The position numbers were made by a program, and so were the translations under genes. From NCBI GenBank assembly GCA_021793405.1, contig JAJYSV010000002.1:116261-180260 (forward strand): a stretch of DNA of 64,000 nucleotides, read 5' to 3'. Under the pieces are notes generated by a model. It was not told the origin of the DNA. It worked only from the letters and a program-made list of their open reading frames with translations, and made no database searches. Positions 1 to 8,881 of the stretch are shown piece by piece. The DNA is from Acidobacteriota bacterium (GTDB taxonomy: Bacteria; Acidobacteriota; Terriglobia; Terriglobales; Acidobacteriaceae). Every line of letters begins with the position of its first letter. Within the stretch, counting starts at the first letter, position 1.

Positions 1-148
1 AAAACAACGCGGCCAGCGCGCCTAGATGAAAACTCACCACAACAACAGTAAAAATCCAATTGGTTCCGCGTAGCATTGTTTGGGAGTGAAGATCCAGTAT
101 CTCGCCCGCGGTCGAGGGCAGGGGTGGTTGCGGTGTTGCGTTGGCCAT
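1..148 (-). CDS. Acyl-CoA/fatty acid desaturase, N-terminal fragment
   Basis: An open frame starts with ATG at 148 and runs off the left edge, giving 49 residues. It begins MANATPQPPLPSTAG and contains NWIFTVVVVSFHLGALAALF. This resembles the first membrane segment of membrane-bound acyl-CoA (delta-9 type) desaturases, where an N-W-x(n)-F-H-x-G-A-x-A-A-L-F pattern precedes the first His box. The His boxes that would prove it lie outside the window. The gene is co-directional with lacI-iolG but separated by about 140 bases, so it is probably a separate unit. The family call rests on this short hydrophobic stretch only. Confidence 0.5.
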   Translation of the reverse strand, partial: MANATPQPPLPSTAGEILDLHSQTMLRGTNWIFTVVVVSFHLGALAALF

Positions 149-289
149 AGGTGTTTTCCTTAATCTCTATTTCACGACCGGCTGCGATAGGGGCGAATGG
201 AGCGCGTGGTCAACACAAGATCCTGCGCCTATGGCTCGGCGGGCGACAAACGGTTCGCCGGGAGCGATGTCAATCGAGTCGACCGCTGT

Positions 290-1321
290 TTAGGGATATT
301 CCTCGATAATTTCAGCCAACCGCACTGGACGATTTTCCTCTACAGAGCGACGCGCGGCAATCCCCATGGTTACGGCCATCAGGCAATCGAACGCGGTCAC
401 CGGGACGGGAGTTTTTTTGCGGATGGCATCCACGAAGGCCTCCATTTCTCGGCGATAGGACTCCGCATATCTGTCCATAAAAAAATTCAAGGGCAGCGCG
501 GAATGCGACCCTTCGCTATCGAGAAAGACGTGGTTGTCAGGCGTATTGTTGGTGACGGTGATCATTCCTTTGGACCCAAATACTTCAACGCGCTGATCGT
601 ATCCATAAACAGCCTTGCGGCTGTTGTCAATGGCGCCCATGGCGCCATTGGCAAATTTCAGGGTGATCACGGCTGTATCCCAATCTCCCAGTTCCCTGAA
701 AATTGGATCGACCAGTACATTCGCCGTAGCGTAGAGTTCGACAACTTCACTGGCCAGAAGGTAGCGCGCCATGTCAAAGTCGTGAATCGTCATGTCCATG
801 AACATCCCGCCGGAAGAGCGGATGTAATCGGCGGGCGGCGGCCCGGGGTCTCGGCTTGTGATCCTCAATAATTGAGGATCGCCTACCTTGCCATCTTTAA
901 CGGTCTCGCGCACCTTTAAAAAATTGCTATCGTAGCGGCGATTAAACCCAACCATGAGCTGGACGCCATGCTTTTCCACGGCCTTGCCGATCGCAGCAAT
1001 TTTCTCCAGTGATAGTTCAAGCGGCTTCTCGCAAAAGATATGTTTCCCCGCAGCGGCGGCATCGAGAATGATTTGATAATGTGTGCTGGTCGGCGTGCAG
1101 ATGGCAATTGCATCCACCTCCGGCATTTCGAGAACCTGCTTGTAGTCGGTGAATGTTTTCGTAATGTTGAGCTCCGATGCCAGGGCCAGCAGCGGCTCGG
1201 AAAAAGTGTCGGACAGCGCGACGACCTCCGTTCCCGGTACTCGATTCACGAGGTTTTCCGCGTGGATTTTACCGATTCGACCCACCCCAAGGACGGCAAA
1301 CCGCAGTGATTGTGACGACAT
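290..1321 (-). CDS. iolG: Inositol 2-dehydrogenase (Gfo/Idh/MocA family)
   Basis: This 343-residue cytosolic oxidoreductase should oxidise myo-inositol to scyllo-inosose with NAD+, the first step of inositol breakdown. The N-terminal Rossmann motif is VLGVGRIGKIHAEN (residues 9-22). The CEKPL signature carries the conserved Lys near residue 97. The pattern GGMFMDMTIHDFDMARYL (about 171-188) holds the Asp and His that act with that Lys in IolG-type enzymes. Length matches the family. It lies 43 bases downstream of the lacI-type regulator on the same strand, and iolE, iolA, iolD and iolB are within 8 kb. That context supports IolG over other Gfo/Idh members. Confidence 0.88.
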   Translation of the reverse strand: MSSQSLRFAVLGVGRIGKIHAENLVNRVPGTEVVALSDTFSEPLLALASELNITKTFTDYKQVLEMPEVDAIAICTPTSTHYQIILDAAAAGKHIFCEKPLELSLEKIAAIGKAVEKHGVQLMVGFNRRYDSNFLKVRETVKDGKVGDPQLLRITSRDPGPPPADYIRSSGGMFMDMTIHDFDMARYLLASEVVELYATANVLVDPIFRELGDWDTAVITLKFANGAMGAIDNSRKAVYGYDQRVEVFGSKGMITVTNNTPDNHVFLDSEGSHSALPLNFFMDRYAESYRREMEAFVDAIRKKTPVPVTAFDCLMAVTMGIAARRSVEENRPVRLAEIIEEYP

Positions 1322-1364
1322 AATCCAGCCTTTCTATTGGTACAAAGATCGGTCGCAGAAGTTG

Positions 1365-2414
1365 TTACACTCGAGCGCTCGACTTTTGATAGTTCGTGGA
1401 GACTGCATCGGCAGAAGATGTTGGAGGAACGGTCGACTTCCTGACGATCAATTCACCTCGCATGGAGATAAACCGCTCCGGGCTATTGCCAGAGAGCAAT
1501 TGAAAAAGTGTTCCTGCCGCCAGGCGACCCATTTCGTGCTTGGGTTGGCGGATGGTAGTCAGGGCGGGCTCTGTATAGGACGAGAGAAGGAGATCGTCGA
1601 GGCCCACGATGGAAAGGTCGGAAGGAATCGCCAATCCATGTTCCCTGGCGGCACACATGGCGCCGAAGGCGCTCATGTCGTTGAAGCAAAACAGCGCGGT
1701 GGGTGGATTGGCGAGAGCCAGCAAACGAGCGGTGGCAGTCTTGGCATTTTCAGGCCCGCCATTCCCGTGTACGACTAATTCCGGATCGAAACCGATATCG
1801 ACCTCCTCCAGCGCACTCCGATAGCCGGCGAAGCGTTGAGTATCCGCCTGCAGACCAAACTGGTTGCCAAGGTACCCGATGCGTTTATGTCCCAACTGAA
1901 CAAGGTGTCGCGTAGCCTGCAAGCCGGCATTGTGGTTATCGATGGTGACTGAGAACATGTCCTCGTCCGGGTGATGACTGTTGATAAAAATGATGGGCAC
2001 TTTCATGTCCGCGAGCATCGGTCGGTATAAGGAGCCCACGCGAGAGGAACTTACCAAAATGCCGTCCACGCGCCGTTCGTAAAATGACTGCACGGCAAGC
2101 ATTTCTCGGTTGGGGTCTGAATGGCACGTTGCCAGCAGCAGGGAGTAGCCGTGTGTGAGTGCAATTTCCTCAATACCGCTGACGACCTCGGCATTGAATG
2201 GGTCTGCGATACTGGTGACGACGACGCCGATCGTATCGGTTCGTCGGTTGACCAAACTTCTTCCAACAGCACTGACCCGGTAGCCTTTTTCCTGAGCAAT
2301 CGTGCGGATACGCTGGCTGGTTTCAGGATTTACCAGCGGACTGTTGCGGAGAGCCCGGGAGACAGTAGAATGCGAAACATCGGCTGCCCGGGCGATGTCT
2401 TTAATAGAGATCAT
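1365..2414 (-). CDS. LacI-family transcriptional regulator of the inositol locus
   Basis: A 349-residue repressor-type protein. Its N-terminal helix-turn-helix and hinge read SIKDIARAADVSHSTVSRAL, followed by a periplasmic-binding-protein-like effector domain (DTIGVVVTSIADPFNAEV from about residue 39, then GLDDLLLSSYTEPALTTIRQP near the end). The frame extends 20 codons upstream, but I chose ATG at 2414 because LacI proteins start just before the I-K-D-I-A helix. ATG at 2429 is an alternative. It is followed by iolG, so it likely controls inositol genes in response to an inositol-derived ligand. A CACACGTGTTCA element overlaps its own start and recurs upstream of iolB, which suggests autoregulation. 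Confidence 0.85.
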   Translation of the reverse strand: MISIKDIARAADVSHSTVSRALRNSPLVNPETSQRIRTIAQEKGYRVSAVGRSLVNRRTDTIGVVVTSIADPFNAEVVSGIEEIALTHGYSLLLATCHSDPNREMLAVQSFYERRVDGILVSSSRVGSLYRPMLADMKVPIIFINSHHPDEDMFSVTIDNHNAGLQATRHLVQLGHKRIGYLGNQFGLQADTQRFAGYRSALEEVDIGFDPELVVHGNGGPENAKTATARLLALANPPTALFCFNDMSAFGAMCAAREHGLAIPSDLSIVGLDDLLLSSYTEPALTTIRQPKHEMGRLAAGTLFQLLSGNSPERFISMRGELIVRKSTVPPTSSADAVSTNYQKSSARV

Positions 2415-2430
2415 TGCACACGTGTTCATA
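2414..2430. promoter_or_regulatory. Putative LacI-type operator at the lacI start
   Basis: TTGCACACGTGTTCATA lies across the start of the lacI gene. Its CACACGTGTTCA core recurs, inverted, between iolB and the transaldolase gene, and a near copy lies beside the transaldolase start. Centres with CpG and dyad symmetry are typical of LacI-family operators. Binding is inferred. Confidence 0.45.
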
Positions 2431-2581
2431 GTAAAATGACAAAGAATGCAAGTCAATGGCTCCTGTTCGATCACGCCGACTGGGCAGTGCGCTAAACCCT
2501 AGGGTTCGAGGGTGAATTTGGTAGTTACTGCAAGCCCGGATATCATCCATATAAACGATTGACAAGATGAAGGCGGTCCAG

Positions 2582-3523
2582 ATGGATGTTGTCGGTGTTG
2601 GATTGAATGCCACGGATACGGTGATTCCTCTCGCGCATTGCCCGTCGTCCGGTTCCAAAGTTGAGTTTCGCTCGGCCAGCGTATTACTGGGCGGCCAGGT
2701 TGCCAGTTCGATCGTGGCATGTCAGCAATGGGGTTTGCGCACGCGGTATGTCGGAAAGCTGGGTGACGACAACGCAGCCGACCTGCATCGAGCGGAATTT
2801 TCAAGACTGGGAGTCGAGACCAGAATTCTCACTGCTCCCGGATGCGCCAGCCAGCAGGCCTTTATTCTGGTCGAAGACTCCGGCGAGCGAACCGTTCTGT
2901 GGAAGCGCGATGACCGCTTGACGCTTCGACCGGAGGAACTCCAGCGAGAATGGATTCTCGACGCGAGGGCGCTACACATTGATGGGCATGATACCTCTGC
3001 GGCGATCACGGCGGCAGGTTGGGCTCGGCAGGCTGGCATCCCCGTAATCGCCGACCTGGATAAGCTCTATCCAGGCGTGATGCCATTGCTGGAAGTGATT
3101 GACTACCTGATCGTGTGCAGGGATCTTCCGGAGCAACTTACTGGGGAACCCGATCTGAGAAAGTCTCTGGTGGAGATGCAGCGGCGATTCGGGTGCAAGC
3201 TGGCTGCTGCGACGATGGGAGAAGACGGAGTGCTGGCCTATGACGGCACGCGGCTGTATTACGCCCCCGCCTTTTGCATTGAGGCGGTCGATACGACCGG
3301 CGCGGGCGACATCTTTCGCGCGGGATTCGTGTTCGCTCTGTTGCAGGGTTGGCCGCTCGAACGGCAGTTGGACTTTGCCTGCGCTGCCGGGGCGCTGAAC
3401 TGCACTGCCGTCGGCGCTCGCGGCGGGATTCAGTCGGTCGAACGCATCGAATCTTTGATGGCTACCGGGAAGCGGTGCGCTCCATTTTTCGATGTTTCCG
3501 AGGTAGGCGTGCCCACGCTCTAG
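2582..3523 (+). CDS. PfkB-family sugar kinase, candidate 5-dehydro-2-deoxygluconokinase
   Basis: A ribokinase/PfkB-family kinase of 313 residues. The substrate end has VLLGGQVASSIVACQQWG, and the C-terminal signature DTTGAGDIFRAGF contains the catalytic Asp and anion hole. It is divergent from lacI and convergent with iolE, with which it overlaps by four bases. In an inositol locus lacking another kinase, it is the natural candidate for IolC, which phosphorylates 2-deoxy-5-keto-D-gluconate. The sequence is not a close iolC match to my eye, and the ketohexokinase or YihV branches of PfkB are possible. I prefer ATG at 2582, with AAGG 8 bases upstream, over in-frame ATG 2567, which has no ribosome-binding site. 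Confidence 0.7.
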   Translation: MDVVGVGLNATDTVIPLAHCPSSGSKVEFRSASVLLGGQVASSIVACQQWGLRTRYVGKLGDDNAADLHRAEFSRLGVETRILTAPGCASQQAFILVEDSGERTVLWKRDDRLTLRPEELQREWILDARALHIDGHDTSAAITAAGWARQAGIPVIADLDKLYPGVMPLLEVIDYLIVCRDLPEQLTGEPDLRKSLVEMQRRFGCKLAAATMGEDGVLAYDGTRLYYAPAFCIEAVDTTGAGDIFRAGFVFALLQGWPLERQLDFACAAGALNCTAVGARGGIQSVERIESLMATGKRCAPFFDVSEVGVPTL

Positions 3524-4416
3524 AGACTTGCGAATTCGTGCAAGTAGTTGCGACTGCCAACCGCACTTTTCAGCGGATCAGCGTTCGGCAACGTCGTGTC
3601 GATATCCTGCTCAAAAACGGCCCAGCCATCAAAGTTGGCTTTTTCCAGCTCTCGAATCACGCCTACCAAGTCCACATCGCCTTTTCCAAGTTCACAGAAA
3701 ACACCCTGACGAATGGCGTCGAGGTAGGGGATCTTGCTGCGACGCACCTCGTTCAGAACGTTGAGGTGAACATCCTTCAAGTGCAAATGCCAGATGCGGG
3801 CTGCGTGTTCACGAGCAAACTGCACGGGATCGCCGCCGCCGTAGAGATAGTGTCCCGTATCCAGGCATATCCCGAGGAGAGAAGGATCCGTCAGGCTCAG
3901 AAGCTGAGCAACTTCGTCCGGCGTTTCAATATATGTGCCCGCATGATGATGAAATACGCTGCGCAGACCCATGCCTTTCATAACTGTCGCGATTTCTGAA
4001 ATAAGCGCCGCCGCATCCCGCCATTCAGTCTGGCTAAAACCATCCTGCTTGCCGGCAGATCCGGCGACGTTCATGCGGCTGGTATTGAGCTCATCTGCGA
4101 GTACGACGAATGGCGCGCTACAGGCCGAAAGCAACTGTGCAACCTCCAGCGCCGAGCGCATCGCTTCCTGTTGCTTGGCAGGATCCTTGAGCGGCAAGGG
4201 AACGAATGCCCCGATGAGTGACAGGTTTCGCTTTTGCAGCTCTGCGCGAAGCATAGCGGGGTCGGTTGGAAGAAAGCCATAGGGACCGAGCTCGGTGCCA
4301 ACATAGCCAGCCCGCACCATTTCGTCCAGAACCTCGGCGTAGGTCTGTTGGCGCACCCAACCTTCCACTTCGAGAATCCCCCAGCTAACCGGGGCAGTAG
4401 CGATGTGTATCGACAT
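3520..4416 (-). CDS. iolE: Inosose dehydratase (xylose-isomerase-like TIM barrel)
   Basis: 298 residues, full length for IolE, which dehydrates scyllo-inosose to 3D-trihydroxycyclohexane-1,2-dione with a divalent metal. IolE features include an N-terminal APVSWGILE strand, GYVGTELGPYGFLP, the metal-ligand stretches LGICLDTGHYLYGGGDP and IWHLHLKDV, and a C-terminal GWAVFEQDID containing the conserved Glu. It is the last gene of iolB-iolD-iolA-iolE, 36 bases after iolA. Its 3' end overlaps the convergent kinase gene by four bases. The match to IolE, including the APVSWG start, makes a generic sugar isomerase less likely. Confidence 0.88.
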   Translation of the reverse strand: MSIHIATAPVSWGILEVEGWVRQQTYAEVLDEMVRAGYVGTELGPYGFLPTDPAMLRAELQKRNLSLIGAFVPLPLKDPAKQQEAMRSALEVAQLLSACSAPFVVLADELNTSRMNVAGSAGKQDGFSQTEWRDAAALISEIATVMKGMGLRSVFHHHAGTYIETPDEVAQLLSLTDPSLLGICLDTGHYLYGGGDPVQFAREHAARIWHLHLKDVHLNVLNEVRRSKIPYLDAIRQGVFCELGKGDVDLVGVIRELEKANFDGWAVFEQDIDTTLPNADPLKSAVGSRNYLHEFASL

Positions 4417-4452
4417 ATCTCTCCTTATCGAGTGTTCTCTCGATTTGTCAGG

Positions 4453-5919
4453 TTAAAACTGCCGGGACCAGTTTTTTGGCCAGCGTTCAATGGTCACCTT
4501 TTTATCGGTGTAGAACTCAATTGCATCCCGTCCCTGAGCATGCATGACACCGAAAAAGCTGCTCTTCCATCCGCTGAAGGGGAAGTAGGCCATGGGAGCA
4601 GCTACGCCGATGTTGATGCCGACATTACCAGTGGAGACGGATTTTCTGAACTGTCGCGCAGCTGCGCCACTCGAAGTGAAAATGGACGCCGCATTTCCGT
4701 AAGGGCTACGTGCAATCAGTTCGATTGCCTCTTCCACCGTGTTGAGGTGAACCAGGCTCAATACCGGCCCGAATATCTCTGTGTCAGCCAGCTCGCTGGT
4801 GGCTGGCACACCATCGAGTATGCTCGCACCCAAGAAATTGCCGTGGTCGTGTCCTTTGACTTGCAGTTGCCTGCCATCCACGACAGGCTTGGCGCCATCC
4901 TGGACGCCTTTCTCGATGAGCGAGCGTACGCGATCTCGACTGGCAGACGTGATGACGGGTCCCATCTGGGTTTCCGGATTCAGACCATCCCCAACTCTTA
5001 AAGAGGCAGCCGCAGTGGAAATTGAATCGGTGAACCAGTCGCGCGCCTTTCCAACTGTGAGCGTTACGGATACAGCCAGACAACGTTGTCCGGCGCAGCC
5101 GAAGGCGCTGTCCGCAATGATCCGGGTTGTGGTGTCCACATCGGCATCGGGCAGGACAACGACATGATTCTTGGCGCCGCCCTGGCATTGCACGCGCTTT
5201 CCATTGGCGCTGCCGCGGGAATAGATGTACTTGGCGACCGGTGTTGATCCGACAAAGCTGATCGCGCGGATCTGGGGATGGTCCAGCAACGCGTCCACCA
5301 CCGGCTTACCGCCGTTGACAAGATTGACGACGCCCGCCGGGAGGCCAGTTTCTTCCAGTAATTTCATTACCCGCATCATGCTGAATGGAACGCGCTCCGA
5401 CGGCTTGATGACGACGGTGTTGCCGCAGGCAATGGCGTATGGCAAGAACCAGAGAGGAATCATCACCGGGAAGTTAAAGGGCGTAATGATGCCGACAACT
5501 CCCAATGACTCTCGCGTCATGAATTCGTCGATGCCGCGCGCAATGTCATCGAGGCTGTAGCCCTGCATCAGGATGGGGATGCCGCAGGCGACCTCAACAT
5601 TCTCGATACCACGACGCAGTTCACCTTTGGCTTCGCCAAGAGTTTTTCCATTTTCGATGGTCACCAGGCGGGCGATTTCCTCGAAGTGATCTTCCAGGAG
5701 TTGCTTAAATCGGAAAAGAAACTGGATGCGGTCGGGTGCTGGAGTCGCCGCCCAGCTTGGAAATGCGGCGCTGGCCGCACGCACTGCCTCGGCTACTTCC
5801 TCCTCCGTTCCAGCGGCGAGATGTCCTAACAACTCGCCCGTGGAAGGGTTAGACAATTCTGTGTTGCTCAGGGTGGAGGGTAGCCAGCGTCCCTCGATGT
5901 AGTTTTGGATTTCAGTCAT
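4453..5919 (-). CDS. iolA: Methylmalonate/malonate-semialdehyde dehydrogenase (CoA-acylating)
   Basis: 488 residues of the ALDH superfamily. It converts malonate semialdehyde, the end product of inositol breakdown, to acetyl-CoA and CO2 with NAD+ and CoA. The N-terminus YIEGRWLPSTLSNTELSNPSTG and the motif CQGGAKNHVVVLPDADVD replace the usual ALDH E-L-G-G, so the general-base Glu is absent. This is diagnostic of CoA-dependent MmsA/IolA enzymes. The nucleophile is in GCAGQRCLAVS. Only two bases separate it from the iolD stop, so it is translated from the same transcript. MmsA of valine degradation has the same chemistry, but the neighbours point to inositol. Confidence 0.9.
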   Translation of the reverse strand: MTEIQNYIEGRWLPSTLSNTELSNPSTGELLGHLAAGTEEEVAEAVRAASAAFPSWAATPAPDRIQFLFRFKQLLEDHFEEIARLVTIENGKTLGEAKGELRRGIENVEVACGIPILMQGYSLDDIARGIDEFMTRESLGVVGIITPFNFPVMIPLWFLPYAIACGNTVVIKPSERVPFSMMRVMKLLEETGLPAGVVNLVNGGKPVVDALLDHPQIRAISFVGSTPVAKYIYSRGSANGKRVQCQGGAKNHVVVLPDADVDTTTRIIADSAFGCAGQRCLAVSVTLTVGKARDWFTDSISTAAASLRVGDGLNPETQMGPVITSASRDRVRSLIEKGVQDGAKPVVDGRQLQVKGHDHGNFLGASILDGVPATSELADTEIFGPVLSLVHLNTVEEAIELIARSPYGNAASIFTSSGAAARQFRKSVSTGNVGINIGVAAPMAYFPFSGWKSSFFGVMHAQGRDAIEFYTDKKVTIERWPKNWSRQF

Positions 5920-5921
5920 TC

Positions 5922-7808
5922 TTAATCCTTCGAATCCGGTATTGAGACTTCATAATGCCGCTCTTTCACGACAGCGGCTTCGTATTTTGCGCGAGCTTCC
6001 TGGATGCTTTTGCTCTGCGACACCTGGGAAATCGGCACATCCCACCAGGACTCGTATCCGCCCACACTCATGTCTTTGTCTACTTCCACCACAAGGACCG
6101 TTGTGCGGCTCTCAGCCTTCATCGTTTTCAGAGCATTCTCAACATCCTGCAGCGTTGTCGCGCGGATGGCGCGCGCCCCGTAGCCTTCCGCCAGTTTAGT
6201 AAAGTCAACCGGGAGGTTATCTCCGTCGAGTTGCCCGGTCCTTGGATTACGGTAGCGATAGTACGTTCCAAATCCATGCGACCCGACGGACTTGGAAAGA
6301 TTGCCGATGCTGCCGAAACCATGATTGTCAAAGACGACAATGCTGAGTTTGTACCCTTCCTGAATGGAGGTAACGATCTCCGAGGACAACATCAGGAAGG
6401 AGGCGTCTCCTACAAGGACGAATACCTCGCGCGCTGGATCGGCCATTTTGACGCCCAATCCTGCGGCAATCTCATAGCCCATACACGAGTATCCATATTC
6501 CATGTGATAGCCCGAAGGACGCTGTGTGCGCCAGAGTTTGTGAAGATCGCCGGGCAGACTTCCAGCAGCGCAGACAATGACATCTTCCGGCCCTACGGCT
6601 TTGCTAATGGCCCCGACGACTTCTCCCTGACTCAACGGAGGACCGTGGCGAAGCGCGTAAATGCGGTCAGTCTCCGCTTCCCAACCAGCCTTCCAATTTG
6701 CGATGGCGGATGCGTACGAAGTTTCGATGTGGAAGCCCGATAGCTCCGGTGTCAACCGCTCGAGGGCAGCCCGCGCATCGGCCAGCAGCGGCAGGGCAGC
6801 CTGCTTGAATGCATCGATTTCGGCCACGTTGATGCCGATAAACCGAACATTGGGATTTTGGAAAGCGGTCTTCGATGCGGTGGTGAAATCGGCAAGCCGC
6901 GTGCCGATCGCGATGACCAGATCGGCTTCGCGGGCGGCGATATTGGCGCCAGGAGTTCCGGTGACGCCGATGGCGCCCAGGTTCTGCGGGTGATCGAAGG
7001 GCAGGGACCCTTTGCCAGCCTGCGTTTCGCCCATTGGAATTCCCGTCGCTGAACAGAACTTCGCCAGCGCCTCGCTGGCTTCGCTAAATAGAACGCCGCC
7101 GCCGGCAATGATAATCGGACGCTTTGCTTTGCGAATCCAATTCGCCGCTTTTGTGAGCAACACAGTTTCCGGCTCGGGCCGCGCGATGTGCCAGATCCTT
7201 TTTTCAAACATTTCCGCGGGGAAATGAGCGGCCTCTGCCTGTACGTCCTGTGGCAGTGCGAGCGTAACGGCGCCGGTTTGGGCAGGGGACGTCAGCACGC
7301 GCATCACTTCAGGAAGCGACGTGATGAGTTGCTCGGGCCGGTAGATGCGATCCCAGTATCGCGAAACAGGCTTGAATGCGTCATTGACCGAAATGTCCTG
7401 GGAGTGCTCGGACTCAAGCTGCTGTAGAACAGGCGCAACGTTGCGTCTGGCAAAGATGTCGCCCGCAAGCAATAGCACCGGAATCCGATTCACCGTGGCA
7501 GTCGCGGCTCCTGTGATCATGTTGGTTGCGCCGGGTCCGATGGAGGATAGACAGACAAATGCGCTTTTGCGAATTCTTGCCTTCGCATACCCGGTCGCGA
7601 TGTGGACGCCGCCCTGTTCATTGCGGCAGAGATAGTAGGGGAAATCGGGGCTTTCCTGCAGCGCCTGGCCGACGCCTGCGATGATGCCATGACCAAAGAT
7701 GCCTATGGCTCCGGCGAAAAAACGATTCTCGTGGCCATCGCGTTCGACGTACTGATTCTTCAGGAAAGCGACCAGGGCCTGACCCATTGTGATGTAGCGT
7801 GTGTGCAT
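5922..7808 (-). CDS. iolD: 3D-(3,5/4)-trihydroxycyclohexane-1,2-dione acylhydrolase (decyclizing)
   Basis: 628 residues, a thiamine-diphosphate enzyme that opens the inositol-derived ring to 5-deoxy-glucuronate. Visible elements are the N-terminal MHTRYITMGQALVAFLKNQY, the Pyr-domain Glu in the EQGGVHIATGYAKA region, a central domain with AGGGVLFSEASEALAKF, and the PP-domain motif beginning GDASFLMLSSEI and ending near the N of FDNHGFGSI. The frame continues 31 codons upstream, but ATG at 7808 starts with the typical IolD sequence and leaves a 23-base gap to iolB instead of an overlap. It is the second gene of the iolBDAE operon. Confidence 0.92.
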   Translation of the reverse strand: MHTRYITMGQALVAFLKNQYVERDGHENRFFAGAIGIFGHGIIAGVGQALQESPDFPYYLCRNEQGGVHIATGYAKARIRKSAFVCLSSIGPGATNMITGAATATVNRIPVLLLAGDIFARRNVAPVLQQLESEHSQDISVNDAFKPVSRYWDRIYRPEQLITSLPEVMRVLTSPAQTGAVTLALPQDVQAEAAHFPAEMFEKRIWHIARPEPETVLLTKAANWIRKAKRPIIIAGGGVLFSEASEALAKFCSATGIPMGETQAGKGSLPFDHPQNLGAIGVTGTPGANIAAREADLVIAIGTRLADFTTASKTAFQNPNVRFIGINVAEIDAFKQAALPLLADARAALERLTPELSGFHIETSYASAIANWKAGWEAETDRIYALRHGPPLSQGEVVGAISKAVGPEDVIVCAAGSLPGDLHKLWRTQRPSGYHMEYGYSCMGYEIAAGLGVKMADPAREVFVLVGDASFLMLSSEIVTSIQEGYKLSIVVFDNHGFGSIGNLSKSVGSHGFGTYYRYRNPRTGQLDGDNLPVDFTKLAEGYGARAIRATTLQDVENALKTMKAESRTTVLVVEVDKDMSVGGYESWWDVPISQVSQSKSIQEARAKYEAAVVKERHYEVSIPDSKD

Positions 7809-7831
7809 GCAAGTTTCCCCAGAAAAAGTTT

Positions 7832-8656
7832 TCAGTTCTCCATTTGCATCGAAACTACAGGAACCCGGGGGTCCTTGTCGCGCCAGTTCTGCCGCACCCA
7901 AAGGTGATCGGGGTCTTCCGAGTTGGCGAGCGATCGCGCTGAGCCGGCCAGCGCGTTCAGGTAGTACACGTTGTATCCATGCGCCGCAACTACGGGATGA
8001 TAGCCCTCTGGGACCAACACCATTTCGCCGTTGCGAACTGTCAGCGTCTCATCCAGGTGGTGGTCGGAGGTGTAGACCTTTTGGATCGCAAAACCATCCG
8101 GCGGATCGACGCGGTAGAAGTAAATCTCTTCCAGATCGACTTCGCCGGGAGGGTTGTGCACATCGTGTTTGTGGGGCGGGTAGCTGGACCAATTGCCGGC
8201 CGGCGTATACACCTCCACCACAATGAGGCGATCAGCTGGAAAATCCGGCGGGAAGATGCTGTTGATCTGCCGCGTGGCATTGCCGGCGCCGCGAATTTCA
8301 ACGGCGACATCGGGAGGCGTGACAAGTTTGGGCGGATAGCTCTTTTCCGCTTTCGAATAGCAGAGTGCGATATCGCACTGCGAATCCGCCGTGATGGTGA
8401 ACGAAGTTTTGATAGGCAGGTAGAGGCCATACGGCATTCCCGAAAATACATTGGGGCGCCTGCCGATCTTGCTCCAGGTTCCACGCGAAGACTCTACCGA
8501 GCACGTTCCACCGAGGAGCACAATGCCGAGCTCGCAATCGCCGGTGTCAGCCTGGAACTGCTTCCCGGCGCCGAGTTGGAGTGAGTTTAATTTGAGAAAT
8601 TCGAAGCCCGGACATTCGGTGATGGTCCCATTTTCAGGCTGGATGAGTAGTTTCAT
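7832..8656 (-). CDS. iolB: 5-deoxy-glucuronate isomerase
   Basis: 274 residues of the double-cupin IolB family, which converts 5-deoxy-glucuronate to 2-deoxy-5-keto-gluconate. Family marks are TPAGNWSSYPPHKHDV, the metal-binding stretch LEEIYFYRVDPPDGFAIQKV, and MVLVPEGYHPVVAAHGYNVYYLN. I chose ATG at 8656 (MKLLIQ) because AGAGG lies 9 bases upstream. ATG at 8662 is six bases earlier, and a further upstream start at 8707 has less support. It heads the iolBDAE operon, and its promoter region is shared with the divergent transaldolase-family gene. Confidence 0.92.
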   Translation of the reverse strand: MKLLIQPENGTITECPGFEFLKLNSLQLGAGKQFQADTGDCELGIVLLGGTCSVESSRGTWSKIGRRPNVFSGMPYGLYLPIKTSFTITADSQCDIALCYSKAEKSYPPKLVTPPDVAVEIRGAGNATRQINSIFPPDFPADRLIVVEVYTPAGNWSSYPPHKHDVHNPPGEVDLEEIYFYRVDPPDGFAIQKVYTSDHHLDETLTVRNGEMVLVPEGYHPVVAAHGYNVYYLNALAGSARSLANSEDPDHLWVRQNWRDKDPRVPVVSMQMEN

Positions 8657-8730
8657 ATTCATTTCCCTCTTCGCATTTGCCGGCTCATCCACTTTAGAGC
8701 ACAGCACACCATGCGATCCAATATCGCGCG

Positions 8731-8748
8731 TTGAACACGTGTGTATGG
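8731..8748. promoter_or_regulatory. Putative LacI-type operator in the iolB / transaldolase intergenic region
   Basis: TTGAACACGTGTGTATGG. Its reverse complement shares CACACGTGTTCA with the site at the lacI start. It lies about 75 bases upstream of the iolB start in the only divergent intergenic region of the inositol locus. A binding role is inferred from position and sharing. Confidence 0.5.
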
Positions 8749-8851
8749 TAACTGAGCGAACGAAGTTTTTGCAAACAGTGGATTACCGGCGAAATAGCGA
8801 AACAGTCGTCGGACTTGTTGATCGGAATTATCGGAGAATGGTAGGATTTTC

Positions 8852-8868
8852 TTGCACACGTTTTCTAT
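8852..8868. promoter_or_regulatory. Second CACGT operator-like site next to the transaldolase start
   Basis: TTGCACACGTTTTCTAT resembles the lacI-start site (TTGCACACGTGTTCATA), matching at most positions including TTGCACACGT. It ends 13 bases before the transaldolase-family start codon at 8882, where a bound repressor could block expression. Confidence 0.4.
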
Positions 8869-8881
8869 TTCTGGGGGATCG

